Below are positions 18,131 through 27,365 of a DNA stretch of 64,000 nucleotides, one piece after another. Source of the DNA: JADJOY01 sp016713535 [NCBI: Deltaproteobacteria bacterium] (lineage in GTDB: Bacteria > JADJOY01); contig JADJOY010000010.1 in NCBI GenBank assembly GCA_016713535.1, positions 309,187 to 373,186 of the forward strand, in the 5' to 3' direction. Every line of letters begins with the position of its first letter. Within the stretch, counting starts at the first letter, position 1. The notes beneath the pieces were generated by a model. It searched no databases, was not told the DNA's origin, and saw nothing but the letters and a program-made list of their open reading frames with translations. Made by a program: the position numbers and the translations under genes.

Positions 18131-20002
18131 ATGCGCCCGCTCTTCTTCGTCCTTCTGGCGCTGGCGTCGGTCACCGGCTTCTACGTCGAGCTCTCGCCCA
18201 CCTGGACGTGGTGGTTCCGCGCCCACCTGATCCTCCATCCGCTGCTCGGTCTGTTCGCGGCGGGGCTGTCGTTCGCGTACGTCCGCGATCACGTCCGCGA
18301 CAAGGGGTGGAGCACCGCGAAGGTCGGTGCGCTGCTCGGCGCGGTGGTAACCGCGGTGTGGGCCGCCTGCGTGGTGAGCGGGCTGCCGCCGCTCGGGCTC
18401 TTCCGCGTGAACCGCAACCTGCTCGACCTCCACGGCACGATCGGCTGGATGCTCGTGCCCGCGTTCGGCCTGCACGTGCTGAGGCGCACCTGGCTTGTGC
18501 TGCGCGAGCGCTCTCGTTGGGGCGCGTGGCGCGAGCGGTTGAGCGTGCCGCACCCGGCGCGGATCGGCGTGACGGTGGTGCTGGTGTGGACGGCGTCGCT
18601 CTTCATCGATCACTGGGACGGCGAGCGCGTGACGGTCCACTTCGACGAGTTCCTCGATGGCCACGAGCGCCCCGCGCTCACGGCGCTGAGTCCCGAGGCC
18701 GTCGGACGGGCGCTGTCGATGAGCAAGACGTGTGGAGTGGGCACGGCCTGCCACCACGAGCTCACCGAGGAGTTCGAGCGCAGCGCCCACCGTCGCTCGC
18801 CCGAGAGCACCCACTTCCAGAAGATCTCGGCACTGCTGGCGAGCGAGCGCGGCGCGCCCGCCTCGCGGTTCTGCGTGAGCTGTCACGCCACCGGGGTCGC
18901 AGTGGCGGTCGATCTCACGGTCGCGCAGCCCGACCCCGCGAGCGGCGCGCCGCACGGCTTCGGCTGCCTGGTCTGTCACTCGATGGAGAGCGCCTCGCTC
19001 GCGGAGCACCCGGGCAAGCGATACGCCGGCGACACGCCCGAGGGGTTCTCGGTGATGTTGCAGCGCGATCACCTGTCCCTCTTCCCGGCCAGTGGTGACG
19101 CGGGCGCCGAGGGCTTCGAGAAATCGCTTTCGGCGTTCTTCATTCGGCTCGATCCATCGGCGCACGCGCGGGTCATGGACCCGCCCATCGTGAGCACCGA
19201 CGCCGTGTGCCTCGGCTGCCATCAGGAGCACATCCCGCGCCGCGATCCCACCGGCTTCGCGCAGGTCCGGTGCGTCGACTGTCACATGACGATGCAGCGG
19301 CCGTTCTCGGAGACCCACCAGCGCAAGCCGCACTACCTGGTGGGCGCGAACGTGGTGCTGCCGCGGCTCCTCGGCGACGCGGGGATGGAAGAGAAGGTCA
19401 CGAGTTGGCTCACCGGGCGCTTCGAGACCCGCGCCCTCGATGCCTTCTGGGAGCTGCGCCAGCCCGAGCAGAAGAACCAGTCGAAGGCGGTGTGGCTCTT
19501 CATGGCAGTCGAGCCGCTCGCGCCTGCGCACGCGGGTCAGGACCTCGGCTTGCGCGTGGCGACCTCGAACGTCGGGATCGGCCACCCATTCCCGAGCGGC
19601 GTGATCGATCTCTACGACGTTTGGCTCGAGGTGGTCGTGCTCGACGCCGGGGGCGCCGAGGTGTGGCGGACCGGCAAGCCCGGCGGCGTGGCGTCGAAAG
19701 ACGACGGCGTGATCCGGCTCGGCGGCTTCGTCAGCGACCGCGACGGTCACCCGATCGACCGCCACCGGGTGTGGGAGCAGGCCGAGCGCCACATCCAGGC
19801 GATCGACCCCAATCGCACGCTGACCCACGAGCTGAAGGTGCCGATCCCGGCGGGCGCCCAGGGGCCGCTCAGGGTCGAGGCGCGCTGGAACTACGATCGC
19901 CTCAACGCGCCGTTCGTGGCGTGGGCGTACGCGGGGCAGACCCTCGATCTACCGCGGGTCGTGATCGCGTCGGTCGAGCAGAAGATCCCGCTCGTTCCGT
20001 AG
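18131..20002 (+). CDS. Cytochrome-b-like membrane domain fused to a multihaem cytochrome c
   Basis: 623 residues. The first 160 contain four to five membrane helices with candidate haem-ligand His residues (RAHLILHPLLG, DLHGTIGWMLVPAFGLHVL), as in DUF4405/cytochrome-b561-type anchors. The exported part has four standard haem c sites, CVSCH, CLVCH, CLGCH and CVDCH, plus an atypical CGVGTACH site (C-x5-C-H) near residue 200. Many further His residues could be distal ligands. The C-terminal third (GHPFPSGVIDLYDVWLEVVV) is a beta domain found in cytochrome c-554-like proteins. It likely passes electrons from quinol to periplasmic partners. ATG 18131 is well placed. Confidence 0.85.
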   Translation: MRPLFFVLLALASVTGFYVELSPTWTWWFRAHLILHPLLGLFAAGLSFAYVRDHVRDKGWSTAKVGALLGAVVTAVWAACVVSGLPPLGLFRVNRNLLDLHGTIGWMLVPAFGLHVLRRTWLVLRERSRWGAWRERLSVPHPARIGVTVVLVWTASLFIDHWDGERVTVHFDEFLDGHERPALTALSPEAVGRALSMSKTCGVGTACHHELTEEFERSAHRRSPESTHFQKISALLASERGAPASRFCVSCHATGVAVAVDLTVAQPDPASGAPHGFGCLVCHSMESASLAEHPGKRYAGDTPEGFSVMLQRDHLSLFPASGDAGAEGFEKSLSAFFIRLDPSAHARVMDPPIVSTDAVCLGCHQEHIPRRDPTGFAQVRCVDCHMTMQRPFSETHQRKPHYLVGANVVLPRLLGDAGMEEKVTSWLTGRFETRALDAFWELRQPEQKNQSKAVWLFMAVEPLAPAHAGQDLGLRVATSNVGIGHPFPSGVIDLYDVWLEVVVLDAGGAEVWRTGKPGGVASKDDGVIRLGGFVSDRDGHPIDRHRVWEQAERHIQAIDPNRTLTHELKVPIPAGAQGPLRVEARWNYDRLNAPFVAWAYAGQTLDLPRVVIASVEQKIPLVP

Positions 20003-20009
20003 CCGGCGG

Positions 20010-20060
20010 GCGAGAGCCAGCGGGCGGCCGACGGAGCGGCCGCGCTCCAGCGGCTCTCGC
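20010..20060. terminator. Bidirectional terminator-like hairpin
   Basis: The 61 bp between the convergent cytochrome and propeller genes contain a perfect 9-bp outer stem (GCGAGAGCC at 20010 pairing with GGCTCTCGC ending at 20060) and a nested GC-rich inner stem (GCGGCCG / CGGCCGC). There is no T run, as is common in high-GC genomes. It can serve both strands. Confidence 0.5.
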
Positions 20061-20063
20061 CGC

Positions 20064-21764
20064 TCAGCGCGGCGGGTGATCGGGGAGCCACTCGGGCAGC
20101 GCGATCTTGTAGCCGCCCTGCGCGCTACCGAAGTAGAGCTCGTCCTTCTCGGCGTCGAGCATCAGCGACTGCGCCTTGGCGCCGATGTCGTGGCGGCGCA
20201 GCACCGTCCCGCTCGCGTAGTCGAAGGCCCACAGCTCCCCGGGCATGAACGCGAGCGAGTAGAAGAGATCGCGCCGCGCGTCGAAGACCACGTTCCGTGA
20301 GTTGAGCGGGCCCCTCATCCGCCGCACCAGCTCGAGCGGCTCGGTCGAGTATTCGTAGAAGTTGTCGGAGAAGAAGCTCGCCGCGACGATCCGGTTCTTG
20401 GACGGGATGATGACGAAGTCGAGCCCGCCCTCGGGCAGCACGGCCTTCTGCCGGACGGTCATGGTCGCGGGATCGACCTGGACCAGCGCGAACTGGTTGC
20501 CGGCGTCGGTCATGCCGAGCTCGGCGTAGAGCATCCCGCTCGAGTCGTCGTACGCGACCTTCAAGAGCCCGGCGTGGAACTTCGTGAAGCCTTGCTCGTC
20601 GAAGCGCAGCTCGCGGAGAAGCTTGATCGTGGTGCGGTCGAACTCGGCGAGCACCGGGTGCTCGTGGAACGTCACGTACACGCGGTCGCCCGTGACCGCG
20701 AAGTCCCACGGCGCGATGCGCGGGTTCTCGAGGATGTTGACCTGCTGAGTGATCGCGAACGGCTCGGTGGAGAACTTGAGGAAGTCGCCGCTGTCCCAGT
20801 CCATGGTGAGGATCTCGCGGCCGCTCGGATCGAGCCACAGGTAGCGGGCGAGCCCGTGGACCTCGATGACCTTGGCCTCGCCGGTGGCGAGCTCGATCCG
20901 CGACAGGCCGGACGCCGGGCCGTAGCACGTGAACAGGTAACGCCGGTCGGGCGTGATCACGTAGTCGCGCATGTGCGAGAGCGGGAACGCCGGCGGCACG
21001 CCGTCGTGGGGATAGAAGCGCGTGAACCCGGCGGGCACCGGTTCCATCGTGGGGGCGGCGCGGCGGCAGCACGCCGACGTAATGCCAGAAGATCAGGCTG
21101 CCGCTGGCACCCACCGCGGCGAGCCGCGCTCCCAGCGCCTGAGCCCGACCAGCGCGAGACCGGCGCCGAGCGCACACCGGAACACGAACGCGATGCGGTA
21201 GGCCGCGGCCTTGTTCGAGCCCAGGCTGTGATCGACGTGGTAGGCGTTGAAGGCCGCCCACGCCGCGAGCGCCGCGATGAACACCGCCGAGCCGAGCCTG
21301 GAGCGCGCCGCGAGCGCGTAGCCGAGCACCACCAGCGCGACGACCCCGATCACCGTCTCGGGCAGCGAGATCCGGGCCATGAGTAGCAGGTTGGGCGGAA
21401 CCTTGTGCCACTCGAGCGGTAGCCACGCGTTCGAGAACCCCTTCGAGGTGGGGCTGAGTGCCAGGATCACCGGGGGGAGCGTGCACAGGAACAGTCCGAG
21501 GATCTGGTCGAGGAGGCGCTCGCGCGATGGCGCCAGTCCGAAACGCCGCTGGAGGCGAAAGAGCGTGGGCGGCACGAAGTAGAGCAGCGCCGCCACCGGG
21601 TACGCGAAGGCGCGCGAGATCACGCCCTCGTTCCCGAGCAGGAGCAGCTCGGTGATCTTGTACGCGACTGCGGCGAAGAGCGCCGCGTCGACCACCAGCG
21701 TGACGGCGGACGCGTGGATGGAGCGCTGCGGAGCGGGAATGACGGCGGGATCGGCCAGGCTCAT
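20064..21764 (-). CDS. Membrane-anchored beta-propeller protein (fourth copy of the type), frameshifted
   Basis: About 565 residues when joined. The N-terminal part from ATG 21764 (MSLADPAVIPAPQ) has about six membrane helices and stays in frame to about 21100. A short bridge in a second frame (SLIFWHYVGVLPP) leads to the propeller frame from about 21050 down to 20064. Two indels are therefore needed. Blades include YVITPDRRYLFTCYG, ARYLWLDPSGREI, VYVTFHEHPVLAEFD and NVVFDARRDLFYSLAF. The propeller alone also has an ATG (21047) but no export signal, so a single anchored protein is more sensible. It is convergent with the cytochrome gene. Confidence 0.7.
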
Positions 21765-22193
21765 GAGCGCGCCAACATAGGGACCGTCCGGCCGACCGGG
21801 CAACCGTCGCGCCGGGTGTCGCGGACGCCGAGCGCCGGCGCGAGGGCTCCTTGCACGGCGGCTGGCGCGGGACTCAGCAGCGCGTCCTCACGTTCGCCCT
21901 GCACCCGTCGGCAGACGCGACGAGGGGGAGGGCGCGCGAGCCAGAGGGGCCAGGCTCTCGCGTGGCGCCGTGACGCGAGAGGACGAGGTCGGGTTCATGA
22001 CACGGTCTCCTTGCCGCCGGGGTCGAGCGGAGCTCGGCCCGTACCGAGATCAAGGCCCGTGCCCGCCTCCGACGGCGAGCCGATCTTTTCGGAATCCGGC
22101 AGGTTGCCCGGGCCCATCGATGCCATTGGTGCGACGATCGACTGCTCGATCATCCGATAGAAAGACGATCGAGTGAGAGAAGCAGACCCCGAG
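21765..22193. other. 429-bp gap between two minus-strand genes
   Basis: I see no convincing gene here. It should contain the promoter of the propeller gene ending at 20064 and the transcription end of the radical SAM gene. At 22136-22151 there is an inverted repeat GATCGA-CTGC-TCGATC, just beyond the radical SAM stop, which could be a weak terminator or operator. No tRNA or riboswitch fold is recognised. Confidence 0.4.
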
Positions 22194-23588
22194 TCAGGTG
22201 CCCCGTTCGATCGCGTTGTAGCCGCACGCCAGCGAATAGCCGGTGTCGGTCATGTACGCCTTGTCGCAGTTCGAGGCCTCGTGCAGATCGATGGTCTGGC
22301 GGTCGAGGAAGTCCTCGACCACGACGAAGCTCACGTGCGGCATGTAGGTCATGCGATCCGGCCTCGCGAACGAGCGGATCAGCGGCCAGGTTCGCGGGAT
22401 CGCGCGCCAGTGGCGCGCCAGCGTGAGCGGATTGAAGAGCCGGTTGAGCGGCACCAGCGTCTTGCCGTCGTGGTAGTAGGCGAGGTGGAGGATGCACGAA
22501 CGCGGGCGGTAGTCGGGGTTGCCGGTGAGCCTGTAGAGGAGCCGGAACACCCGCAGGAACCACAGGAAGTCGCGTCGCGCGATCTGCCCGCCGGTGGTGC
22601 GCTCGATCTCCGCCACCACGTCGCTGGCGCCGATCTTGTCGGTCTCGCGGGTGAGCTCGTTGCGGCCGAGGCGCGACGACGGCAACAGCGACACCGTGGA
22701 CACGTGGGGTGTGCGGCGCGCGAACTCGAGGAGCTCGCCGATCTGGCCGTCGTTCTCGCCACGCTCGATCATGCACGCGAGCAGTACCTTGAACTCGAAG
22801 CGGATGCAGTTCTCGAGGGCGCGGCGGCGGACGTCGAGCATCGGCCGCGCACGCAGCTTCTCGAGCGTGGGCTCGTGCAAGCTGTCCCACTGCAGGTACA
22901 CCCACTCGAGGCCGGCTTCCTTGAGCTCTCGGCAGTAGTCCTCGTCGACGAGGCGGATGCCGTTGGTCTCGAGCTTGACGATGAAGCCCTCGCGAATGAG
23001 CGTCGCGAGGAACGGCACCAGATCCTTGCGCAGCGTGGGCTCGCCACCGATCAGGTACACGACCGGCTTGCGCCCCGGGATGGCGCGCAGGCGTTCGGCG
23101 AGTGCCTCGAGGTCGGGCTCGCGCGTGGGCTTGAAACGGGCGTCGGTGAAGCAGTTCGGGCACGCCATGTTGCAGGCGTCGGTCACGTCGATCCAGATCG
23201 AGCGGACGTAGCCGAAGTCCTCGAAGCGGGTCTTCCTGAGCGGTGCTCCCTCGGGTGTGCGCGTCAGCGAGCGCACACCATCCACGAAGGCGTGATCGTG
23301 CGCGAAGAAGAGGTCGAACGCGCCGTGCTCGGGGCACTCCTTGAGCATGTAGAGGTCGCCGCGGCGCACCACCAGCCGAGCGTCGAGGACGCGCGGGCAG
23401 CGCGGGCACAAGCTCTTCGTGACCTCGGCCTCGAGGTCGAACGGGCGAACCGTGGCCTTGGCGACCGGCTCGACGGTGAACGCGGTGCCCGGCTTGAACG
23501 CGAGCGCCGAGAGCGGCGCCAGCGGACGAGCCGCGCTTGGACGCGGCGCGGGCGCGGCGTGGTCGAGTGCCGAACTGCTGGAGCTCAC
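22194..23588 (-). CDS. COG1964-type radical SAM protein resembling tetraether lipid synthase (Tes)
   Basis: 464 residues from GTG 23588. The N-terminal metal-binding segment LCPRCPRVLDARL, then a short hairpin and YMLKECPEHG, is characteristic of COG1964, the family of archaeal tetraether synthase. The radical SAM cluster motif is TDACNMACPNCFT (CxxxCxxC) near residue 137. IGGEPTLRKDL, LETNGIRLVDEDYCRELKEA and WVYLQWDSLHEP match family signatures. A C-terminal region with further Cys (SCILHLAYYHDG, SNCDKAYMTD) may bind another cluster. Tes joins lipid chains through sp3 C-C bonds, and bacterial relatives are suspected in membrane-spanning lipid synthesis. A lipid substrate is inference. It is not coupled to neighbours. 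Confidence 0.8.
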   Translation of the reverse strand: MSSSSSALDHAAPAPRPSAARPLAPLSALAFKPGTAFTVEPVAKATVRPFDLEAEVTKSLCPRCPRVLDARLVVRRGDLYMLKECPEHGAFDLFFAHDHAFVDGVRSLTRTPEGAPLRKTRFEDFGYVRSIWIDVTDACNMACPNCFTDARFKPTREPDLEALAERLRAIPGRKPVVYLIGGEPTLRKDLVPFLATLIREGFIVKLETNGIRLVDEDYCRELKEAGLEWVYLQWDSLHEPTLEKLRARPMLDVRRRALENCIRFEFKVLLACMIERGENDGQIGELLEFARRTPHVSTVSLLPSSRLGRNELTRETDKIGASDVVAEIERTTGGQIARRDFLWFLRVFRLLYRLTGNPDYRPRSCILHLAYYHDGKTLVPLNRLFNPLTLARHWRAIPRTWPLIRSFARPDRMTYMPHVSFVVVEDFLDRQTIDLHEASNCDKAYMTDTGYSLACGYNAIERGT

Positions 23589-23934
23589 GTGGAGAGTCTC
23601 GGGGCGCGCGGCTCTCGCCAGGCACGCAGGGGGGCGCGCGTAGAGCGGGACGAGAGGCGCGAGTCAGGCTACGGTCGCGTGCTCCGGGGAGTCAAGGAGG
23701 CGAGGGGCGCCCGCGGCAGGTCCCATGGATGCGCGACGTCGCGGCTCCGTCGAAGGTACACGCTCGCTCGAGCGCGTAGTCGTTCGCGGACCTGACGACA
23801 GAGCGTCGCGCTCCGGCGGACGGGGGGCCCGACCCGAGGCGACATGAGGCTCGGGGCATCGCGCGAAACGCGGTGCCCTGCTAGAATCGCGCGCACTCCC
23901 CCGAGGAACCGAAGCCCGCCTTCCTTCCACACTC
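23589..23934. other. 346-bp divergent intergenic region
   Basis: It separates the Tes-like radical SAM gene (leftward) from the epimerase gene (rightward) and must hold both promoters. GCTAGAAT about 55 bp before the epimerase start resembles a -10 element, but I see no matching -35. No small gene or RNA is evident. Confidence 0.35.
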
Positions 23935-24954
23935 GTGACCGTCATCATCACCGGCGGAGCCGGCTTCATCGGCTCGAACGCCGTCGCTCGGTTCTTGGCA
24001 CTCGGGCACCGCGTCGCGGTCCTCGACAACTTGAGCCGCTCCGGAGCCGAGGAGAACCTCGCCTGGCTGCGCGAGCGCGGCCTGGTGGACTTCGCCCGCC
24101 TCGACGTTCGCGATGCGGCGGCGGTGCACGGCTTCGTGTCCCAGCACCGGGACGCGACGCTGCTGCTCCACCTCGCGTCGCAGGTCGCGGTGACGCGGGC
24201 CATCGAGGACCCCCGCGAGGACTTCGAGACCAACGTCGGCGGCACCGTGAACGTGCTCGAGGCTGTTCGCGCCGCGTGGCCCGACGCCTCGCAGGCGCCG
24301 CTGATCGTCTACTCGTCCACGAACAAGGTCTACGGCAGCTTGCCGGAGACGGTGACGAGCGAGACCGCGCGGCGCTTCGTCGCGGCGAACGGCTGGCGTG
24401 GCGTCGGCGAGGAGCACGAGCTTCGCCCCGAGACTCCCCACGCGGTGTCCAAGGCGTCGGCAGAGGCGTACCTGCGCGCGTATGCCTACTCGTACGGTAT
24501 CCCCACCGTGACGTTTCGCCAGTCGTGCATCTACGGCCCTCGGCAACTCGGTGCGGAGGAACAGGGCTGGGTGGCATGGTTGGCGCTGTGCGCCGCGCGC
24601 CGGCAGGCGGTGCGGCTCTACGGCGACGGGCGGCAGGTGCGTGACCTCTTGCACGTCGACGATCTCGTCGAGGCCTTCATCGCCGCCTGGAAGCGGCGCG
24701 AGAGCTTGCGCGGTGACGCATTCAACCTGGGCGGTGGTCCCGGTCTGACCCTGTCGCTGCGCGAGCTGATCGACGATCTCGAGCGTCGTACTGGCCGGCC
24801 GGTCACGACCGAGACCCACCCGTGGCGGGTCGGCGACCAGAAGATCTACGTGAGCTGCATCGACAAGGCCGAGCGGGCCCTCGACTGGAGGCCGCGGATC
24901 GGTCTCGAGCCCGGACTCGAAGACCTGTGGTGCTGGGTCCGCAGCCGCGTGTGA
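23935..24954 (+). CDS. NAD-dependent epimerase/dehydratase, CDP-paratose 2-epimerase-like, catalytic Tyr replaced
   Basis: 339 residues, extended short-chain dehydrogenase fold. The NAD site is ITGGAGFIGS (5-14). The Ser/Thr region YSSTNKVYGS (126-135) matches the STNKVYG signature of CDP-paratose 2-epimerases. The catalytic YxxxK reads TPHAVSKASAEAY: Lys 173 is present but the Tyr position (169) is His. TFRQSCIYGPRQ and QVRDLLHVDDLVEAF are normal. The change could mean altered chemistry or loss of activity. The start is GTG 23935. It is convergent with the GT2 gene and may supply a nucleotide sugar for it (inference). Confidence 0.85.
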   Translation: MTVIITGGAGFIGSNAVARFLALGHRVAVLDNLSRSGAEENLAWLRERGLVDFARLDVRDAAAVHGFVSQHRDATLLLHLASQVAVTRAIEDPREDFETNVGGTVNVLEAVRAAWPDASQAPLIVYSSTNKVYGSLPETVTSETARRFVAANGWRGVGEEHELRPETPHAVSKASAEAYLRAYAYSYGIPTVTFRQSCIYGPRQLGAEEQGWVAWLALCAARRQAVRLYGDGRQVRDLLHVDDLVEAFIAAWKRRESLRGDAFNLGGGPGLTLSLRELIDDLERRTGRPVTTETHPWRVGDQKIYVSCIDKAERALDWRPRIGLEPGLEDLWCWVRSRV

Positions 24955-24992
24955 CCGAACGCCCCGGGCGCTTCCGATCACGAAGGGCGCGT

Positions 24993-25733
24993 TCAGAGCC
25001 GCGGCGGGTGCGCGGCCACGAGCCGCGCCAGCTCGCGGACGTGAGGCAGCACGCGCAGCTTGCTGGCACCGGTCTTCTCTCCGTAGCGGTAGTGCTGAGG
25101 CACCTCCACGATGCGCGCACCCAAACGGGCCAGTCCGACGAGGAGCTCGGTGTTGGTCGTGAACCCGCCGGTCGCCAGCCCGCTCGGCAGCGCCGCCACC
25201 AGCTGCCGCAGCGCGCCCACGCGATACGCCCGGTAGAACATGGTCCAGTCCCGGATGCGACGCGCGTATAGCGTCCTCACGAGCGAATTCGTGAGCCAGC
25301 TCGTGAGCTGCTTGCGGGCCGGGAAGCCGCTGATGCGGCCGCCGGGGACGTAACGGGACGCGACCGCTACGTCGGCGCCTCCGCGGATGGCGCCCACGAG
25401 CGCCGCCAGGACATCGAGGTCGCTGGTGGCGTCACCCTCGAGGATCGCGAGGACGTCGTCATCCGCGGCGTCCGCGATCGGCGCTTCCAGGCACCAGCGG
25501 AAGAAACGCCCAACGCCCCCGTTCACGGCCCGGTGGTGGATCGTGAGCGCTGGACGGGAAGCCGCGATCTCGTCGAGCCCACCGAGTCCGTAGGTGCTGC
25601 CGTCGTCGTAGACCCAGATCCGGTACGACTGGCCGAGCGCGTCGGCGACGGCGCCCAGGCGCTCGACGCCGCGCCGGGCGGCCTCTCCCTCGTTGTAGAC
25701 GGGAAGTGCGAAGCGTAGCGGGACGCGGCTCAC
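24993..25733 (-). CDS. Family 2 glycosyltransferase
   Basis: 246 residues, GT-A fold. FALPVYNEGE opens the nucleotide-binding region, IWVYDDGSTYGLGGL is the usual Asp pair, and AILEGDATSDLDVL supplies the E/D-x-D-like metal site. DWTMFYRAYRV and GFTTNTELLVGL follow the dolichol-phosphate mannosyltransferase pattern. No membrane helices are present. GTG 25733 overlaps the stop of the upstream radical SAM gene as GTGA, so the two are coupled. Likely transfers a sugar to a polyprenyl phosphate or lipid on the cytoplasmic side. Confidence 0.85.
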   Translation of the reverse strand: MSRVPLRFALPVYNEGEAARRGVERLGAVADALGQSYRIWVYDDGSTYGLGGLDEIAASRPALTIHHRAVNGGVGRFFRWCLEAPIADAADDDVLAILEGDATSDLDVLAALVGAIRGGADVAVASRYVPGGRISGFPARKQLTSWLTNSLVRTLYARRIRDWTMFYRAYRVGALRQLVAALPSGLATGGFTTNTELLVGLARLGARIVEVPQHYRYGEKTGASKLRVLPHVRELARLVAAHPPRL

Positions 25734-27124
25734 CAGAGGATGTTCCAGGCGCGGAACAGTAGGTTCTTGACCTGATCGAGCGAGTGGATCTCGCGCATCA
25801 GCCCCCACAGGATCTTGGGGCGCAGGTAGAACCTGCAATAGGCGTTCTGGAGCAGCCGCTTGAGGCGGTCCTTGGTCATGCCGGGCGGAGCGTAGGTGAC
25901 CGAGTAGATGAGGTTGCGGTCCGACTCCTGAGGACCGAGATCGCCGCTCTCCTTCAGGTGGTAGTAGAGCGGTCCGCCCGGGAACGGCGTGTAGTTGAAG
26001 AAGTTCGCCCGATCGATCGGCAGGCTGCAGGCGAGGTCGATCGTCGACTTCATCTCGGCTTCGGTCTCGCCGGGGAAGCCGATCATGAAGAACCCGGTGA
26101 TCTTGATGCGCGTGGTGCGTTTGATGAGCTCGACCTTGTCGTGGACCAGGCTCAGGTCGAGACGCTTGTCCATGAGGTCGAGAACGCGCTGCGAGCCGGA
26201 CTCGATCCCGACCGCGAACGACCAGCACCCGGCGCGCTCGAGGAGCCGGAGCAGCTCCTCGTCGAGCGAGTCGAGGCGGATCCCGTTCGGCAGCATCCAG
26301 CGTGGCATGCGCTTCATGCGCAGGAACGCCTCGCACACCGCGACGCAGTTGGCGCGTTTGGTCGTGAACACGTCGTCCATGACGTGCAGCTCCTCGACCC
26401 CATAGTCGGTCATGAGGAGCTCGGCTTCGGCGGCGACGTTCTCGGCGTCGCGGGTGCGGATCGCCTTGCCTGCCTTGGTCGGTGCGCCGCAGAACTTGCA
26501 CGGATACGGACAGCCGCGCGTCAACATCACCGGCGCGATCCGGTCCGCGCCGGAGAAGACGCCATTGGGCACCAGCGGGTAGCGGTCGGGACGCATCAGG
26601 TCCCAGGCCGGCATCGGGATGCGGTTGATGTCCTCGATCCAGCGCGCCGCGGTGCGGCGGATGGTGCCGTTCTCGCGCCACGCGAGGTTCGGCACCGACT
26701 CGAAGTGGCGGCCGTTCGAGAGCTCGGACAGGAGCCGGGGGAACGCCTCCTCGCCTTCGCCGGTCATCGCGAAGTCCATCCACGGCGCCGACTGGAGAGT
26801 CTCCTCGGGCTCGAAGATGGGATGCGGCCCCCCGACAACCAGCGGAGTCGACGGAAACTTCTCGCGGGCCATGCGGCTGAACGCGAGCACGTTGGCGCGC
26901 ATGGGCGAGAAGTAGGAGAAGCCCATCACGTCGTAGGAGGCGCCCTTCTGGTCGAGGAGGGCCGCGAACTCGGCCGGCCCCATGTCGTCCTTGATGGCAT
27001 CGACGACGTCGATGGTGTGACCTTCGCGGCGCGCCGCCTCGGCGATGTAGCCGAGGTTGAGTGGCGGCAGCACCACGTAGTGCTTGCCGACGACATGGCT
27101 CGTGTTGACCAGCAAGACGTGCAT
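25730..27124 (-). CDS. B12-binding-type radical SAM enzyme
   Basis: 464 residues from ATG 27124. The N-terminal cobalamin-binding-type domain shows VLLVNTSHVVGKHYVVLPP, LGYIAEAARREGHTIDVVDA, VVGGPHPIFEP and MTGEGEEAFP. The radical SAM barrel has TRGCPYPCKFC (CxxxCxxC) near residue 203 and the SAM signature VGIESGSQRVL. The C-terminal 100 residues (RLLQNAYCRFYLRPKILWG) are typical of hopanoid- and lipid-associated members such as HpnJ. Coupled to the GT2 gene, which suggests a shared glycolipid pathway, although the substrate is not shown by sequence. Confidence 0.85.
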   Translation of the reverse strand: MHVLLVNTSHVVGKHYVVLPPLNLGYIAEAARREGHTIDVVDAIKDDMGPAEFAALLDQKGASYDVMGFSYFSPMRANVLAFSRMAREKFPSTPLVVGGPHPIFEPEETLQSAPWMDFAMTGEGEEAFPRLLSELSNGRHFESVPNLAWRENGTIRRTAARWIEDINRIPMPAWDLMRPDRYPLVPNGVFSGADRIAPVMLTRGCPYPCKFCGAPTKAGKAIRTRDAENVAAEAELLMTDYGVEELHVMDDVFTTKRANCVAVCEAFLRMKRMPRWMLPNGIRLDSLDEELLRLLERAGCWSFAVGIESGSQRVLDLMDKRLDLSLVHDKVELIKRTTRIKITGFFMIGFPGETEAEMKSTIDLACSLPIDRANFFNYTPFPGGPLYYHLKESGDLGPQESDRNLIYSVTYAPPGMTKDRLKRLLQNAYCRFYLRPKILWGLMREIHSLDQVKNLLFRAWNILW

Positions 27125-27365
27125 GCGGGCGTGGCGGATGCGATCGAGGCGCGCGAGCGGCGCGAGATGGAGATCAACCGCTCGGGACTCGGAGGCGGCC
27201 TCAAGCTTGCGCGAGGGGAGGGAGCGTCAGACTAAGCCTCGGCCTCCGGGGGCGTCAAACGCGTGTCTCAGGTGTGGCTGCACCGCCACCTCACGCCGCG
27301 TCGGCTACCCTTCGGTGTGGAGCGCGCGGCGGTGGTGCCGCGGCCGCGCGAAAGGAGCAGCCGTC

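Noticed and set aside
24955-24992. Imperfect repeat GAACGCCC ... GGGCGCGTTC between convergent genes as a terminator
   Set aside because: The stem has a bulge and a long loop, so it is too weak to annotate with confidence.
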